From Aureimonas phyllosphaerae (lineage in GTDB: Bacteria > Pseudomonadota > Alphaproteobacteria > Rhizobiales > Rhizobiaceae), in contig NZ_FOOA01000001.1 in assembly GCF_900113065.1 (NCBI RefSeq), positions 186,001 through 250,000 of the forward strand: a stretch of DNA of 64,000 nucleotides. Direction: 5' to 3'. This document shows, one piece after another, positions 36,103 through 44,139 of this stretch. The notes under the pieces were generated by a model. That model searched no databases. It was not told where the DNA came from and worked only from the letters and a program-made list of their open reading frames with translations. Positions within the stretch are counted from its first letter, which is position 1; each line of letters starts with the position of its first letter. The position numbers and the translations under genes are program-made.

Positions 36103-36375
36103 TCAGTTGCGGGCGAGCCACTCGCGGGCGAGGCGAAGCGCGCGTCCGATCTCGGCCTTGGTCATCATCGCCGCGACGTCCTGACGGTGCACGCTGGCCT
36201 CTTCGGCGCCCATCTGGTCGGCGAGGTTGAAGTACATGTGGGCCGACACGATGTCGGTCTCGCCGTCGCGGCCCGAAGCATAGCGCAGGCCCATCGCGAA
36301 GAGCGTCTCACCCATCGGGGCCGCAACGCCGAGCGCGGTGCCGAAATCGCCGTCCAGAAGTTCGAAGCGTGCCAT
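36103..36375 (-). CDS. Small Sel1-like repeat protein (90 aa)
   Basis: A 90-residue cytoplasmic protein with one Sel1-like helical repeat (MGLRYASGRD followed by SAHMYFNLADQMG), ending in a conserved-looking AREWLARN. Such short proteins are found in Hyphomicrobiales, without known function. The start MARFELLD was chosen over one 45 bases upstream because the latter adds a charged non-conserved leader. Two operator-like sequences lie upstream. Confidence 0.72.
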   Translation of the reverse strand: MARFELLDGDFGTALGVAAPMGETLFAMGLRYASGRDGETDIVSAHMYFNLADQMGAEEASVHRQDVAAMMTKAEIGRALRLAREWLARN

Positions 36376-36466
36376 GTCTCTCGTTCCCTCTTCCCGTCGC
36401 GCCCCCTCGGGTGCCTTCATCGAGATTGGCAGCGTCCTTTGAACCGGCGCTTAAAAGGCTTGGCTA

Positions 36467-36491
36467 ATTCAAGTTGAATGCAGGATTCAAC
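36467..36491. promoter_or_regulatory. Operator-like cluster of ATTCAA half-sites
   Basis: Within the 334-base divergent gap 36376-36709, the palindrome ATTCAA-G-TTGAAT (36467-36479) is followed after 5 bases by another ATTCAAC, which with GTTGAAT forms a second inverted repeat (7-bp arms 36473-36479 and 36485-36491). Three regularly spaced half-sites look like a repressor or activator site, about 92 bases upstream of the Sel1-like start. The regulator is not identifiable. Confidence 0.45.
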
Positions 36492-36649
36492 CTTTGGAAA
36501 GTCTTGGGCGCTCGCCTCGGCAAACCCCTGCATTGCCGGACTTCTCTTGATTCGCTTCACCGTTGCTTCACGATGCCGGGTGGCGATCCGTTCAGCATGA
36601 TCGCGGATCGCGTTCCGCCTCTCGCCTCTTGGCGGTCTTGACGTTTCCA

Positions 36650-36665
36650 TTTACGTTAGCGTCAA
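36650..36665. promoter_or_regulatory. MerR-type operator-like palindrome upstream of the first DUF2147 gene
   Basis: The 16-base imperfect palindrome TTTACGTTAGCGTCAA resembles operators of MerR-family regulators such as LiuR as I remember them. A further TTGACGT lies at 36638-36644 and could be a -35 or extra half-site. It is 45 bases upstream of the DUF2147 start. No MerR gene is in the window. The rest of gap 36376-36709 shows no gene. Confidence 0.35.
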
Positions 36666-36709
36666 CCGCCTATCCCGCGCTCAAGACGGGGGCGGCACGG
36701 GAGGATGCG

Positions 36710-37054
36710 ATGAGACGTTTGGCGGTGACGATGCTCGCCTTGGCGGCGACCACGGGCGCGGCGATGGCGGACCCGATCGAGGGCACCTGGCGCATGCCGT
36801 CCGGCAACGACGCGCGCATCGCGTCCTGCGGCGACGGCTTCTGTCTGACCTACGTGAACGGCCCGAACAAGGGCAAGACGTTCGGCAAGATGACCCCGTC
36901 CGGCGGCGGCGCCTATCAGGGCACGGTCACTGACTACACCAAGGGCGGCAAGGAGTATTCCGGCAAGGGCAAGCTGACGGGCGACACGCTGTCGGTCTCC
37001 GGCTGCGTGCTTGGCGGGCTCATCTGCCGCTCGCAGTCGCTGACCCGCCTCTGA
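36710..37054 (+). CDS. DUF2147 exported protein, copy 1
   Basis: A 114-residue periplasmic protein: signal peptide (cleavage about GAAMADP) then a DUF2147 beta-barrel beginning IEGTWRMPSG. Cysteines in ASCGDGFC and SGCVLGGLICRS may form disulfides. Function unknown. The product resembles the protein encoded 188 bases downstream (same ending C...ICRSQSLTR versus C...FCRSQVWTR), suggesting tandem duplication with divergence. Confidence 0.8.
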   Translation: MRRLAVTMLALAATTGAAMADPIEGTWRMPSGNDARIASCGDGFCLTYVNGPNKGKTFGKMTPSGGGAYQGTVTDYTKGGKEYSGKGKLTGDTLSVSGCVLGGLICRSQSLTRL

Positions 37055-37184
37055 GAACCCGTCCGAAGAAACCGCCAGGTCGGCTCGGCAGTGCTTTCCG
37101 TCGCCCATCCGCCGCCGGGGACTTTCCGAACGGGCTCCAGGCCGTACGGCGAGGCATGGGCGGCCGACGGTTGCGTCGGCGCAC

Positions 37185-37227
37185 TTGACGGGGTGATCCC
37201 TTTCGGGGGATCGCTCGCCCCGGTCAA
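37185..37227. other. Nested hairpin between the two DUF2147 genes
   Basis: Outer arms TTGACGGGG (37185-37193) and CCCC-G-GTCAA (37218-37227, one bulge) enclose an inner stem GATCCC/GGGATC (37195-37200 with 37207-37212). It ends 15 bases before the second DUF2147 start, overlapping the expected leader. It could attenuate or stabilise the message, or terminate the first gene. There is no T-tract. Confidence 0.4.
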
Positions 37228-37242
37228 TTCCGGAGCCCACCC

Positions 37243-37593
37243 ATGCTGTATCCGCTCGCCCTGGCGGCCGTGATCGCCACCGCCGCGTGGCCTGCCCTTG
37301 CCGCCGACGCCATCGTCGGCACCTGGCGCCTGTCGAACGGCGAGACAGTGGACTATCGCCCCTGCGGCGGGAGCTTCTGCTCGACCGTCCGCACGGGCGC
37401 CTACAAGGGAAAGACGGCCGGGACGGTCACCGGTAGCGGGGGGCGCTACACCGGCACGGTGGTCGATCCGAGCAGCGACAAGAGCTACGAGGGCCGCGTC
37501 GAGATCGCCGGCGACAAGCTGACGTTGACCGGGTGCGTCGCCAAGGTCTTCTGCCGGTCGCAGGTCTGGACCCGCGTCGGAGGGGCCGGCTGA
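37243..37593 (+). CDS. DUF2147 exported protein, copy 2
   Basis: A 116-residue paralogue of the preceding gene: signal peptide (cleavage about ALAADA), core IVGTWRLSNGE, and the same cysteine pattern (YRPCGGSFC and TGCVAKVFCRS). A GGAG Shine-Dalgarno precedes the ATG. Its TGA overlaps the ATG of the acyltransferase (TGATG), so the two are probably translationally coupled. Function unknown. Confidence 0.8.
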   Translation: MLYPLALAAVIATAAWPALAADAIVGTWRLSNGETVDYRPCGGSFCSTVRTGAYKGKTAGTVTGSGGRYTGTVVDPSSDKSYEGRVEIAGDKLTLTGCVAKVFCRSQVWTRVGGAG

Positions 37594-38723
37594 TGTCCGC
37601 CGCGTCGCAGGTTCGCGCAAAGACGGCGGACGGCGTCGAGGCCGTTCACGAGCCGGTCTTCCAGCGGCGCTCACGCAATCGCAACGTCCAGTGGCTGCGC
37701 GCGGTCGCGGCACTCTTCGTCGTCTTCTACCACGCGTCCGGCCATCTCGGCGCCGTGCTCGGCGACGACCGCTTCGCCGACATCTTCAACCACCGCTTTG
37801 GCATCCTCGGCGTCGCCATCTTCTTTGCGATCTCCGGCGCGCTTATGGCCGATATCTTGAAGACCACGCCGGCGCCGAACTTCCTGATCCACCGCATTCT
37901 GCGGATCTATCCGATCTTCCTGATCGCCTCGGTCGCCCTGCCCTTCGTGTTCTGGAACAATCCGGGTCTCGACATGCGGGCGCTGTCGCTCATCGCGATC
38001 GGGCAGAACGGCAATTATCGGCTGATGGTGGAATGGACGCTCGTGTTCGAGCTGGCCTTCTACGTGGCGCTCTTCCTCGTCGCCGCAGCGGGTCTGGCCC
38101 GCCGGCTGGAGGCGATCGCCCTTCTGGCGCTCGCGCTGTCGGTCGGCGGCACGCTGGTCAGCCCGGACAATCAGGCGCAGATCGCCGTCTACGTCACCGA
38201 ACTTCCCTTCATGTCGGCGACGGCCGCCTTCGCGGGCGGGCTGCTGATCCCGTGGCTCGTGCGCCGCAACGTCTTTCATCCGGCGCTCGCCGGCCTCGCC
38301 GTCGCGGCCGCCATCGCCATCCCCGGCACGGATTCGGTCGGCATGGGCCGCCTTCTTGCCGGCGTTTCGGCGGTGATCCTCGTCGGGCTCGCGATCTCGT
38401 TCGAGGCACGCAGCGCCGACGACTCGGTGCCCCAGCGCGTGGCGACCAAGCTCGGGGACTGGAGCTACGCGCTCTACCTCTGCCACATGCCGGTGATCTC
38501 GTTCACCTACAACCACCTGCCCTTCACCGGAGCGGCGGCCTGGACAGTGGCGGTCGTGGGGGCGCTTCTTCTCGCCATCCCGCTCGGCATGCTGGACCTG
38601 CGTCTCTACGCGTGGCTGCGCAAGCGGTCGGATCGATCCACGCCCGAGAGCTTCCGCCGCTGGGCGTGGATCTATGTCGGCGTCTACGCGATCGTCGCCG
38701 TGATCTTCCTGTTCAAGAACTAA
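37593..38723 (+). CDS. Acyltransferase 3 family membrane protein
   Basis: A 376-residue polytopic membrane protein of the OafA/YrhL type that O-acetylates or otherwise acylates cell-surface sugars. The hallmark WLRAVAALFVVFYHA (catalytic His) is at about residues 34-48, with later RILRIYP and GDWSYALYLCHMPV. About ten membrane helices are predicted. The ATG overlaps the upstream DUF2147 stop. The acceptor is unknown and no polysaccharide cluster is nearby. Confidence 0.87.
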   Translation: MSAASQVRAKTADGVEAVHEPVFQRRSRNRNVQWLRAVAALFVVFYHASGHLGAVLGDDRFADIFNHRFGILGVAIFFAISGALMADILKTTPAPNFLIHRILRIYPIFLIASVALPFVFWNNPGLDMRALSLIAIGQNGNYRLMVEWTLVFELAFYVALFLVAAAGLARRLEAIALLALALSVGGTLVSPDNQAQIAVYVTELPFMSATAAFAGGLLIPWLVRRNVFHPALAGLAVAAAIAIPGTDSVGMGRLLAGVSAVILVGLAISFEARSADDSVPQRVATKLGDWSYALYLCHMPVISFTYNHLPFTGAAAWTVAVVGALLLAIPLGMLDLRLYAWLRKRSDRSTPESFRRWAWIYVGVYAIVAVIFLFKN

Positions 38724-38724
38724 G

Positions 38725-38744
38725 GGTCAGCGCGCGCGCTGACC
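38725..38744. terminator. Perfect 20-base palindrome at a convergent gene end
   Basis: The two arms of 10 bases (GGTCAGCGCG and its complement) begin 2 bases after the acyltransferase stop and contain the glutathione transferase stop. No T-tract follows on either strand, so it may act as a weak bidirectional terminator or mRNA 3' end protector. Confidence 0.45.
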
Positions 38745-39434
38745 GAAGAGGACGCTCTGGGCGTTCTTGTCCTGCGCGAGGTTCAGACGCTCGCGCTCCT
38801 CCTTGCCGACGGCCAGCCCCTTTTCGACCGCCGGACGGGCGTTCAGGGTCTCGAACCAGCGCTTCAGGTTGGGGAAGTCGTCGAGGTCCTGCCCCTGGTT
38901 CTTGTGCGGGACGATCCAGCCGACGCAGGCCATGTCGGCGATCGAATACTCGTCCGCCACGAACTCGCGGTCCTGAAGCCGCTTGTTCATGACGCCGTAC
39001 AAGCGGTTGACCTCGTTGGTGTATCGGTCGATGCCGTAGGCGATCTTCTCCGGCGCGTACTGGCGGAAGTGATGCGCCTGCCCCGCCATCGGCCCGAGTC
39101 CCCCGACCTGCCAGAACAGCCACTCGTCCACGGCCACGCGCTTGCGCTCGTCGGTCGGATAGAAGCGGCCGAACTTGCGCGCGAGGTACTGGAGGATCGC
39201 GCCCGACTCGAAGACAGAGATCGGCTGGCCGCCCGGGCCCTCGGGATCGACGATCGCCGGCATCCGGTTGTTGGGCGCGATCGCCAGGAACTCCGGCTTG
39301 AACTGGTCGCCCGCGCCGATGTTCACGAGCTTCAGATCGTAGGGGACGCCGAGTTCCTCGAGGAGAATCGACACCTTCCAGCCGTTCGGCGTCGGCCAGT
39401 AATGCAGTTCGATGGGCTTCGTTTGCTCGACCAT
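38727..39434 (-). CDS. Glutathione S-transferase (YghU/nu-class-like)
   Basis: A 235-residue cytosolic transferase with an N-terminal thioredoxin fold (ELHYWPTPNGWKVSILLEEL; the cis-Pro in NNRMPAIVD and the ESG in VFESGAILQYLA bind glutathione) and a helical C-terminal domain. The TPNGWKV segment is typical of nu-class (YghU/YfcG) proteins, which have disulfide-bond reductase activity. The substrate is unknown. Confidence 0.88.
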   Translation of the reverse strand: MVEQTKPIELHYWPTPNGWKVSILLEELGVPYDLKLVNIGAGDQFKPEFLAIAPNNRMPAIVDPEGPGGQPISVFESGAILQYLARKFGRFYPTDERKRVAVDEWLFWQVGGLGPMAGQAHHFRQYAPEKIAYGIDRYTNEVNRLYGVMNKRLQDREFVADEYSIADMACVGWIVPHKNQGQDLDDFPNLKRWFETLNARPAVEKGLAVGKEERERLNLAQDKNAQSVLFGQRAR

Positions 39435-39619
39435 GCGGCCTCCAGACTGTCTCGTCGACGCCGAACCTCGCGCGTCGTCGCATCAGGTGGGGCGGACGCG
39501 GCCGCTTGGCGAGCGCGGGACGCACAGACACTGCGTGAACGCCCGCTGAACGGTGACGCCAGCCCGAATTCAGCTTGGGCACGCAATGATCGCGCATCGC
39601 AGATTCACGGGAGAGTGCC

Positions 39620-39769
39620 ATGATCGTCCGCCTGTCCGTCGTCACCTCGCTGCTCGCCCTCTTCGCGGTCAGCTTCTCGACACTGGTGGAGCGCGATCGC
39701 GCCGCGCACAGCCCGGTCGCGACCGTCAGCCAGGGTTGCTACGACCAGGGCGCGGTCTGCGTTCGCTGA
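39620..39769 (+). CDS. Small secreted or membrane peptide (49 aa)
   Basis: A 49-codon frame with ATG preceded by GGGAGA about 6 bases upstream. The product has a hydrophobic N-terminal segment (VRLSVVTSLLALFAVSFS) and a short polar tail containing two cysteines (QGCYDQGAVCVR), which suggests export and a disulfide. Codon use is GC3-rich like real genes here. It lies 38 bases before amn, in the same direction. No family is recognised. Confidence 0.5.
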   Translation: MIVRLSVVTSLLALFAVSFSTLVERDRAAHSPVATVSQGCYDQGAVCVR

Positions 39770-39807
39770 CCCATTTCGCCTGTCACGGTCCTCCGCTAGA
39801 AAGGGCC

Positions 39808-41307
39808 ATGACCGACCGTTTCGCGCAGCCCGCCCACGAACCCCTGACGCCGCCGCCGATCGCGGCGAAGGCGTTCCTTGATGCCGAGGCCGCGGTCGAG
39901 GAGCTGCGGCGCATCTACGCCGCCTCGGTCGAGTTCCTGTGCGAGAGCTTCGACGAGGTGCTGGAAACCAGCGACACGTCGCGTCGATACCGGGCCTTCT
40001 ATCCGCAGGTCGCGATCCGCACGGCGGGCCACGCCAGGGTCGATTCGCGCCTCTCCTTCGGCTTCGTGCCGGGCCCCGGCCATTACGCCACCACGATCAC
40101 CCGGCCGGAGCTCTTCGGCGACTATCTCGTGCAGCAGTTCGAGCAGCTTCTGAAGAATCACGGCCAGCCGATCGAGGTCGGCCTGTCGAAGACGCCGATC
40201 CCGCTGCACTTCGCCCTCCCGGAAGGAACCTATGTCGATGGGGCGCGGGCCGAACGCCTCGACAAGCCGCTGCGCGACATCTTCGACGTGCCCGACCTCG
40301 AAGCGACCGACGACCGCATCGTCAACGGCAACTACGTGCCGATGCCCGGCGAGCCTCTGCCGCTCGCACCCTTCACGGCGCAGCGCGTGGACTATTCGCT
40401 CCTGCGCCTCACGCACTACACCGCGACGAGCCCGCAGCACTTCCAGAACTTCGTGCTCTTCACGAACTACCAGTTCTATGTCGATGAATTCTGCGCCATG
40501 GCGCGATCGCTGATGGAGGACGGCGGCCACGGCTACGAGAGCTTCGTCGAGCCGGGCAACGTGGTCACGCTGGCGGGCGCCCCCGAGCCGGAGCGCGGCT
40601 TCGCGCCCCAGCGCATGCCGCAGATGCCCGCCTACCACCTGACGCGGCCGGGCTCCAACGGCATCACCATGATCAATATCGGCGTCGGGCCGTCGAACGC
40701 CAAGACCATCACCGACCACGTCGCGGTGCTGCGACCTCACGCCTGGCTGATGCTCGGGCACTGCGCCGGCCTTCGCAACACGCAGGCGCTCGGCGACTAT
40801 GTGCTCGCGCACGCCTATGTCCGCGAGGACCACGTGCTGGACGCCGACCTGCCCGCCTGGGTGCCGATCCCGCCGCTCGCCGAGGTGCAGGTCGCGTTGG
40901 AACAGGCCGTCGCCGACGTGACGGGCCTCGAGGGCTACGATCTCAAGCGCATCATGCGCACCGGCACGGTCGCCACGATCGACAACCGCAACTGGGAGCT
41001 GCGCGACCAGACCGAGCCGGTGGAGCGCCTGTCGAAGTCGCGCGCCGTCGCGCTCGACATGGAATCTGCGACGATCGCGGCCAACGGCTATCGCCTGCGC
41101 GTGCCCTACGGAACGCTTCTCTGCGTGTCCGACAAGCCGCTGCACGGCGAACTGAAGCTGCCCGGCATGGCGACCGAATTTTACAAGCGGCAGGTGGCGC
41201 AGCATCTACAGATCGGCATCCGCGCGATGCAGAGCCTTGCCGACATGCCGGTCGAGCGCCTCCATTCGCGAAAGCTGCGGTCCTTCTTCGAGTCGGCGTT
41301 CCAGTAG
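39808..41307 (+). CDS. amn: AMP nucleosidase
   Basis: Hydrolyses AMP to adenine and ribose 5-phosphate, regulating adenylate pools. It has 499 residues with an N-terminal regulatory domain (YYPQ-like FYPQVAIRT) and a C-terminal PNP-like phosphorylase fold with INIGVGPSNAKTITDH, MLGHCAGLR and ALDMESATIAANGYR. The start MTDRFAQPAHE was chosen over upstream codons with no homology. It lies upstream of an EEP-family gene, 18 bases away. Confidence 0.94.
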   Translation: MTDRFAQPAHEPLTPPPIAAKAFLDAEAAVEELRRIYAASVEFLCESFDEVLETSDTSRRYRAFYPQVAIRTAGHARVDSRLSFGFVPGPGHYATTITRPELFGDYLVQQFEQLLKNHGQPIEVGLSKTPIPLHFALPEGTYVDGARAERLDKPLRDIFDVPDLEATDDRIVNGNYVPMPGEPLPLAPFTAQRVDYSLLRLTHYTATSPQHFQNFVLFTNYQFYVDEFCAMARSLMEDGGHGYESFVEPGNVVTLAGAPEPERGFAPQRMPQMPAYHLTRPGSNGITMINIGVGPSNAKTITDHVAVLRPHAWLMLGHCAGLRNTQALGDYVLAHAYVREDHVLDADLPAWVPIPPLAEVQVALEQAVADVTGLEGYDLKRIMRTGTVATIDNRNWELRDQTEPVERLSKSRAVALDMESATIAANGYRLRVPYGTLLCVSDKPLHGELKLPGMATEFYKRQVAQHLQIGIRAMQSLADMPVERLHSRKLRSFFESAFQ

Positions 41308-41325
41308 GCGCCGGTCGCTCGCATC

Positions 41326-42303
41326 ATGACAAGAGCTCGGTGGCACCGCGTGGTGAACGTCCTTCTTTTCGGCGCCGCGCTGTTTCTGGTACTCGGCTTC
41401 CTCGGCAGCTTCGCGCGTCCGCTCGACACGTTCTCGCACTTCCGCGCCCATGCCGCGGTCGCGCTCCTCGCCCTCTCGATCCTCGGCCTCTTCCTCGGGC
41501 ACTGGGTCGGCAGCGTGGTCGGCCTCGTCGTGGCGGGCGTCTCGCTGGCAAGCGTCGCCCCTTACGTCCTGCCGATGCGTCCCGTCTCCGAAGATGGGAC
41601 GCCGGTCTACACGCTTCTGCAGATGAACCTCCTGTGGAACGCCGGCGACCGGGCGAAGGCGATCCGACGCATCGCCGAGACGCGGCCGGACATCATCACG
41701 GTGCAGGAGCTGACCGGCGACTGGCGCGAGGCGCTCGCGCCGCTTGGCGACAGCTATCCCTATCAGGCGGTATGCCTCGAGGCCGATGGCTTCCACGGCG
41801 ACTCCGCGATCCTGTCGCGTCGCCCCTTCGTGGAGGGCTCGACGCCGATCTGCGACGTCGGCGATTCGCTGGCCGCCGCGCGCATCGATCTCAACGGCAC
41901 GGCCGTCACCATCGCCTCGCACCACCAGCTCTGGCCTTGGCCGCGCAGCCAGTGGGGGCGCTTCGACAGCGCGCGCGATATGCTCGCCGCCCTGCCCGCG
42001 CCGCTGATTCTGGCGGGCGATTTCAACGCCGCTGGCTGGAGCGCTTTCCTCGACACCTATGCGAAGACGACGAACACGCGCGTCGTTCGCGGCATCGGCC
42101 CGACCTGGATGCTGGAGGGCATGCCGACCGAGGCTGCGCGCCTCGTCGGGCTCGGGATCGACAATCTCCTCGCCTCGCCGGCGGTGACGATCCACAGCGT
42201 GGAGCGGCCGGCGGCAACCGCCTCCGACCACCTTCCCGTGCTGGTCCGCTTCTCGGTCGCGCCCGAAGCCGACGGCGAGACGACCGCGGTCGTCGCGCGC
42301 TGA
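41326..42303 (+). CDS. Membrane-anchored endonuclease/exonuclease/phosphatase (EEP) family protein
   Basis: A 325-residue protein with about three N-terminal membrane helices (residues 10-85) and a soluble EEP domain. Motifs of the family are present: LLQMNLLW, TVQELTG (Glu), SHHQLW, AGDFNAAG and SDHLPVLVRF. Relatives act on nucleic acids, phospholipids or phosphoinositides, so the substrate is open. The active domain is probably periplasmic. Confidence 0.85.
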   Translation: MTRARWHRVVNVLLFGAALFLVLGFLGSFARPLDTFSHFRAHAAVALLALSILGLFLGHWVGSVVGLVVAGVSLASVAPYVLPMRPVSEDGTPVYTLLQMNLLWNAGDRAKAIRRIAETRPDIITVQELTGDWREALAPLGDSYPYQAVCLEADGFHGDSAILSRRPFVEGSTPICDVGDSLAAARIDLNGTAVTIASHHQLWPWPRSQWGRFDSARDMLAALPAPLILAGDFNAAGWSAFLDTYAKTTNTRVVRGIGPTWMLEGMPTEAARLVGLGIDNLLASPAVTIHSVERPAATASDHLPVLVRFSVAPEADGETTAVVAR

Positions 42304-42322
42304 CGCCGGGCGCGAACCCGCT

Positions 42323-43981
42323 TCACATCGTGCCGTAGACCGGCCCTTCGGCGCCCTGCGGCGGCACCCAGGTGATGTTGCCGTTCGGGTCCTTGATGTC
42401 GCACGTCTTGCAGTGGACGCAATTCTGCGCGTTGATCTGGTAGCGCGGTGCGTCCGCGCCCTCCTCGATCCACTCGTAGACGCCCGCCGGGCAGTAGCGC
42501 TGCGACAGGCCGGCATAGACGTCGTGCTCGGACGCCTTCTGCAGGTGCATGTCTTTCACCTTGAGATGGACCGGCTGGTCCTCCTCGTGGTTGGTGTTGG
42601 ACAGGAAGACCGACGACGTCTTGTCGAAGGTCAGCACGCCGTCGGGCTTCGGATAGGCGATCGGCTTGTGCTTGGCGGCCGGTTCAGTCGATGCCGCGTC
42701 GGTCTTGCCGTGCTTCAGCGTGCCGAACAGCGAACGGCCGATGAGCTGGTGCGCCCACATGTCGAGGCCACCGGCGACGATGCCGAGTGCGGTGCCGTAT
42801 TTCGACCAGAGCGGCTTGACGTTGCGCACGCGGAAGAGGTCGCGCCCGATCGGCGAGGCGCGCCAGCCGGCCTCGTAGGGTGCAAGCTCGTCCTGCGCAC
42901 GGCCCGAGGCGATCGCATCGGCGGCCGCCTCGGCCGCCTGCATTCCGCTGGAGATCGCGTTGTGCACGCCCTTGATGCGCGGCACATTGACGAAGCCGGC
43001 CGAGCAGCCGAGGAGCGCGCCGCCCGGGAAGACGAGCTTCGGCACCGACTGGTAACCGCCCTCCGAGATCGCCCGCGCGCCGTAGGACAGGCGCTTGCCC
43101 CCCTCTAGGAGGTCGGCGATGTCCGGGTGCGTCTTGAAGCGCTGGAACTCCTCGAACGGGTTCAGATAGGGATTCGCGTAGTTCAGGTGCACGACGAAGC
43201 CGACGTAAACCTGGTTGTTCTCGAGGTGGTAGAGGAACGAGCCGCCGCCGGTCTTCATGTCGAGCGGCCAGCCGAACGAGTGCTGGATCAGGCCGGGCTT
43301 CGCCTTGGCCGGATCGATTTGCCAGAGTTCCTTGATGCCGATGCCGAACTTCGGCGCGTCTGCCTCTTTCGCCAGATCGAAGCGGGCGATCAGTTCCTTG
43401 GCGAGCGAGCCACGAACACCTTCGCCGATCAGCACGTACTTGCCGATCAGCTCCATGCCGGGCTGGTAGTTCGGCCCCGGCTCGCCCGAACGCTCGATCC
43501 CCATGTCGCCGGTCGCAACGCCCCGCACGGCCCCGGCCTCGTCGAACAGGATCTCGCTGGCGGCAAAGCCCGGATAGATCTCGACGCCGAGCGCTTCGGC
43601 CTTCTCGGCCAGCCATTTGCAGACGAGGCCGAGCGAGACGACGTAGTTGTCGTGGTTGTCCATCAGCTTCGGCAGGCCGAAATTCGGCAGGCGCACCGAG
43701 CCGTGGGGGCCGTAGACGTAGAACTTGTCGGCCGTCACGCGCTGGCGGATCGGCGTCTCTTCAGAACGCCATTCGGGCAGGAGCTTGTCGAGCGAGGACG
43801 GGTCGAGCACGCAGCCGGACAGGATATGCGCGCCGACCTCGGAGCCCTTCTCCAGGACGACGACGGACAGGTCGGGGTTGACCTGCTTCAGACGGATCGC
43901 GGCCGACAGGCCCGCCGGGCCCGCCCCCACGATCACAACGTCGAACTCCATCGACTCGCGTTCGGCGGCTGTCTCTGACAC
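42323..43981 (-). CDS. Electron transfer flavoprotein-ubiquinone oxidoreductase, GTG start
   Basis: Inner-membrane enzyme carrying electrons from ETF, fed by acyl-CoA and other dehydrogenases, to ubiquinone. The FAD-binding motif VVIVGAGPAGLSAAIRLKQ is near residue 14, ubiquinone-binding and membrane-associated segments follow, and a C-terminal 4Fe-4S module has CVHCKTCDIKDP. A GTG start was chosen: it has a GAGGGAGG Shine-Dalgarno 9 bases upstream and yields the conserved N-terminus SE...ERESMEFDVV, 552 residues. Confidence 0.94.
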   Translation of the reverse strand: MSETAAERESMEFDVVIVGAGPAGLSAAIRLKQVNPDLSVVVLEKGSEVGAHILSGCVLDPSSLDKLLPEWRSEETPIRQRVTADKFYVYGPHGSVRLPNFGLPKLMDNHDNYVVSLGLVCKWLAEKAEALGVEIYPGFAASEILFDEAGAVRGVATGDMGIERSGEPGPNYQPGMELIGKYVLIGEGVRGSLAKELIARFDLAKEADAPKFGIGIKELWQIDPAKAKPGLIQHSFGWPLDMKTGGGSFLYHLENNQVYVGFVVHLNYANPYLNPFEEFQRFKTHPDIADLLEGGKRLSYGARAISEGGYQSVPKLVFPGGALLGCSAGFVNVPRIKGVHNAISSGMQAAEAAADAIASGRAQDELAPYEAGWRASPIGRDLFRVRNVKPLWSKYGTALGIVAGGLDMWAHQLIGRSLFGTLKHGKTDAASTEPAAKHKPIAYPKPDGVLTFDKTSSVFLSNTNHEEDQPVHLKVKDMHLQKASEHDVYAGLSQRYCPAGVYEWIEEGADAPRYQINAQNCVHCKTCDIKDPNGNITWVPPQGAEGPVYGTM

Positions 43982-43990
43982 GGGCAACGT

Positions 43991-43998
43991 CCTCCCTC
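43991..43998 (-). promoter_or_regulatory. Ribosome-binding site fixing the GTG start of ETF-QO
   Basis: GAGGGAGG on the minus strand lies 9 bases before the GTG at 43981 and too far from the next in-frame ATG (43951), so it decides the start. Confidence 0.8.
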
Positions 43999-44139
43999 GG
44001 ATCGAGTCTGGAACAGGTCCAAATGGTTGTGGCCGCTCATACAGGACTTTTCCCCGAAGCGACACGCGACATTCTTACGTAAACGTCATCGGCGCTGACG
44101 AATGCGTGCGTTTCCATCGGATCGCCGGTATGCTGCGGC

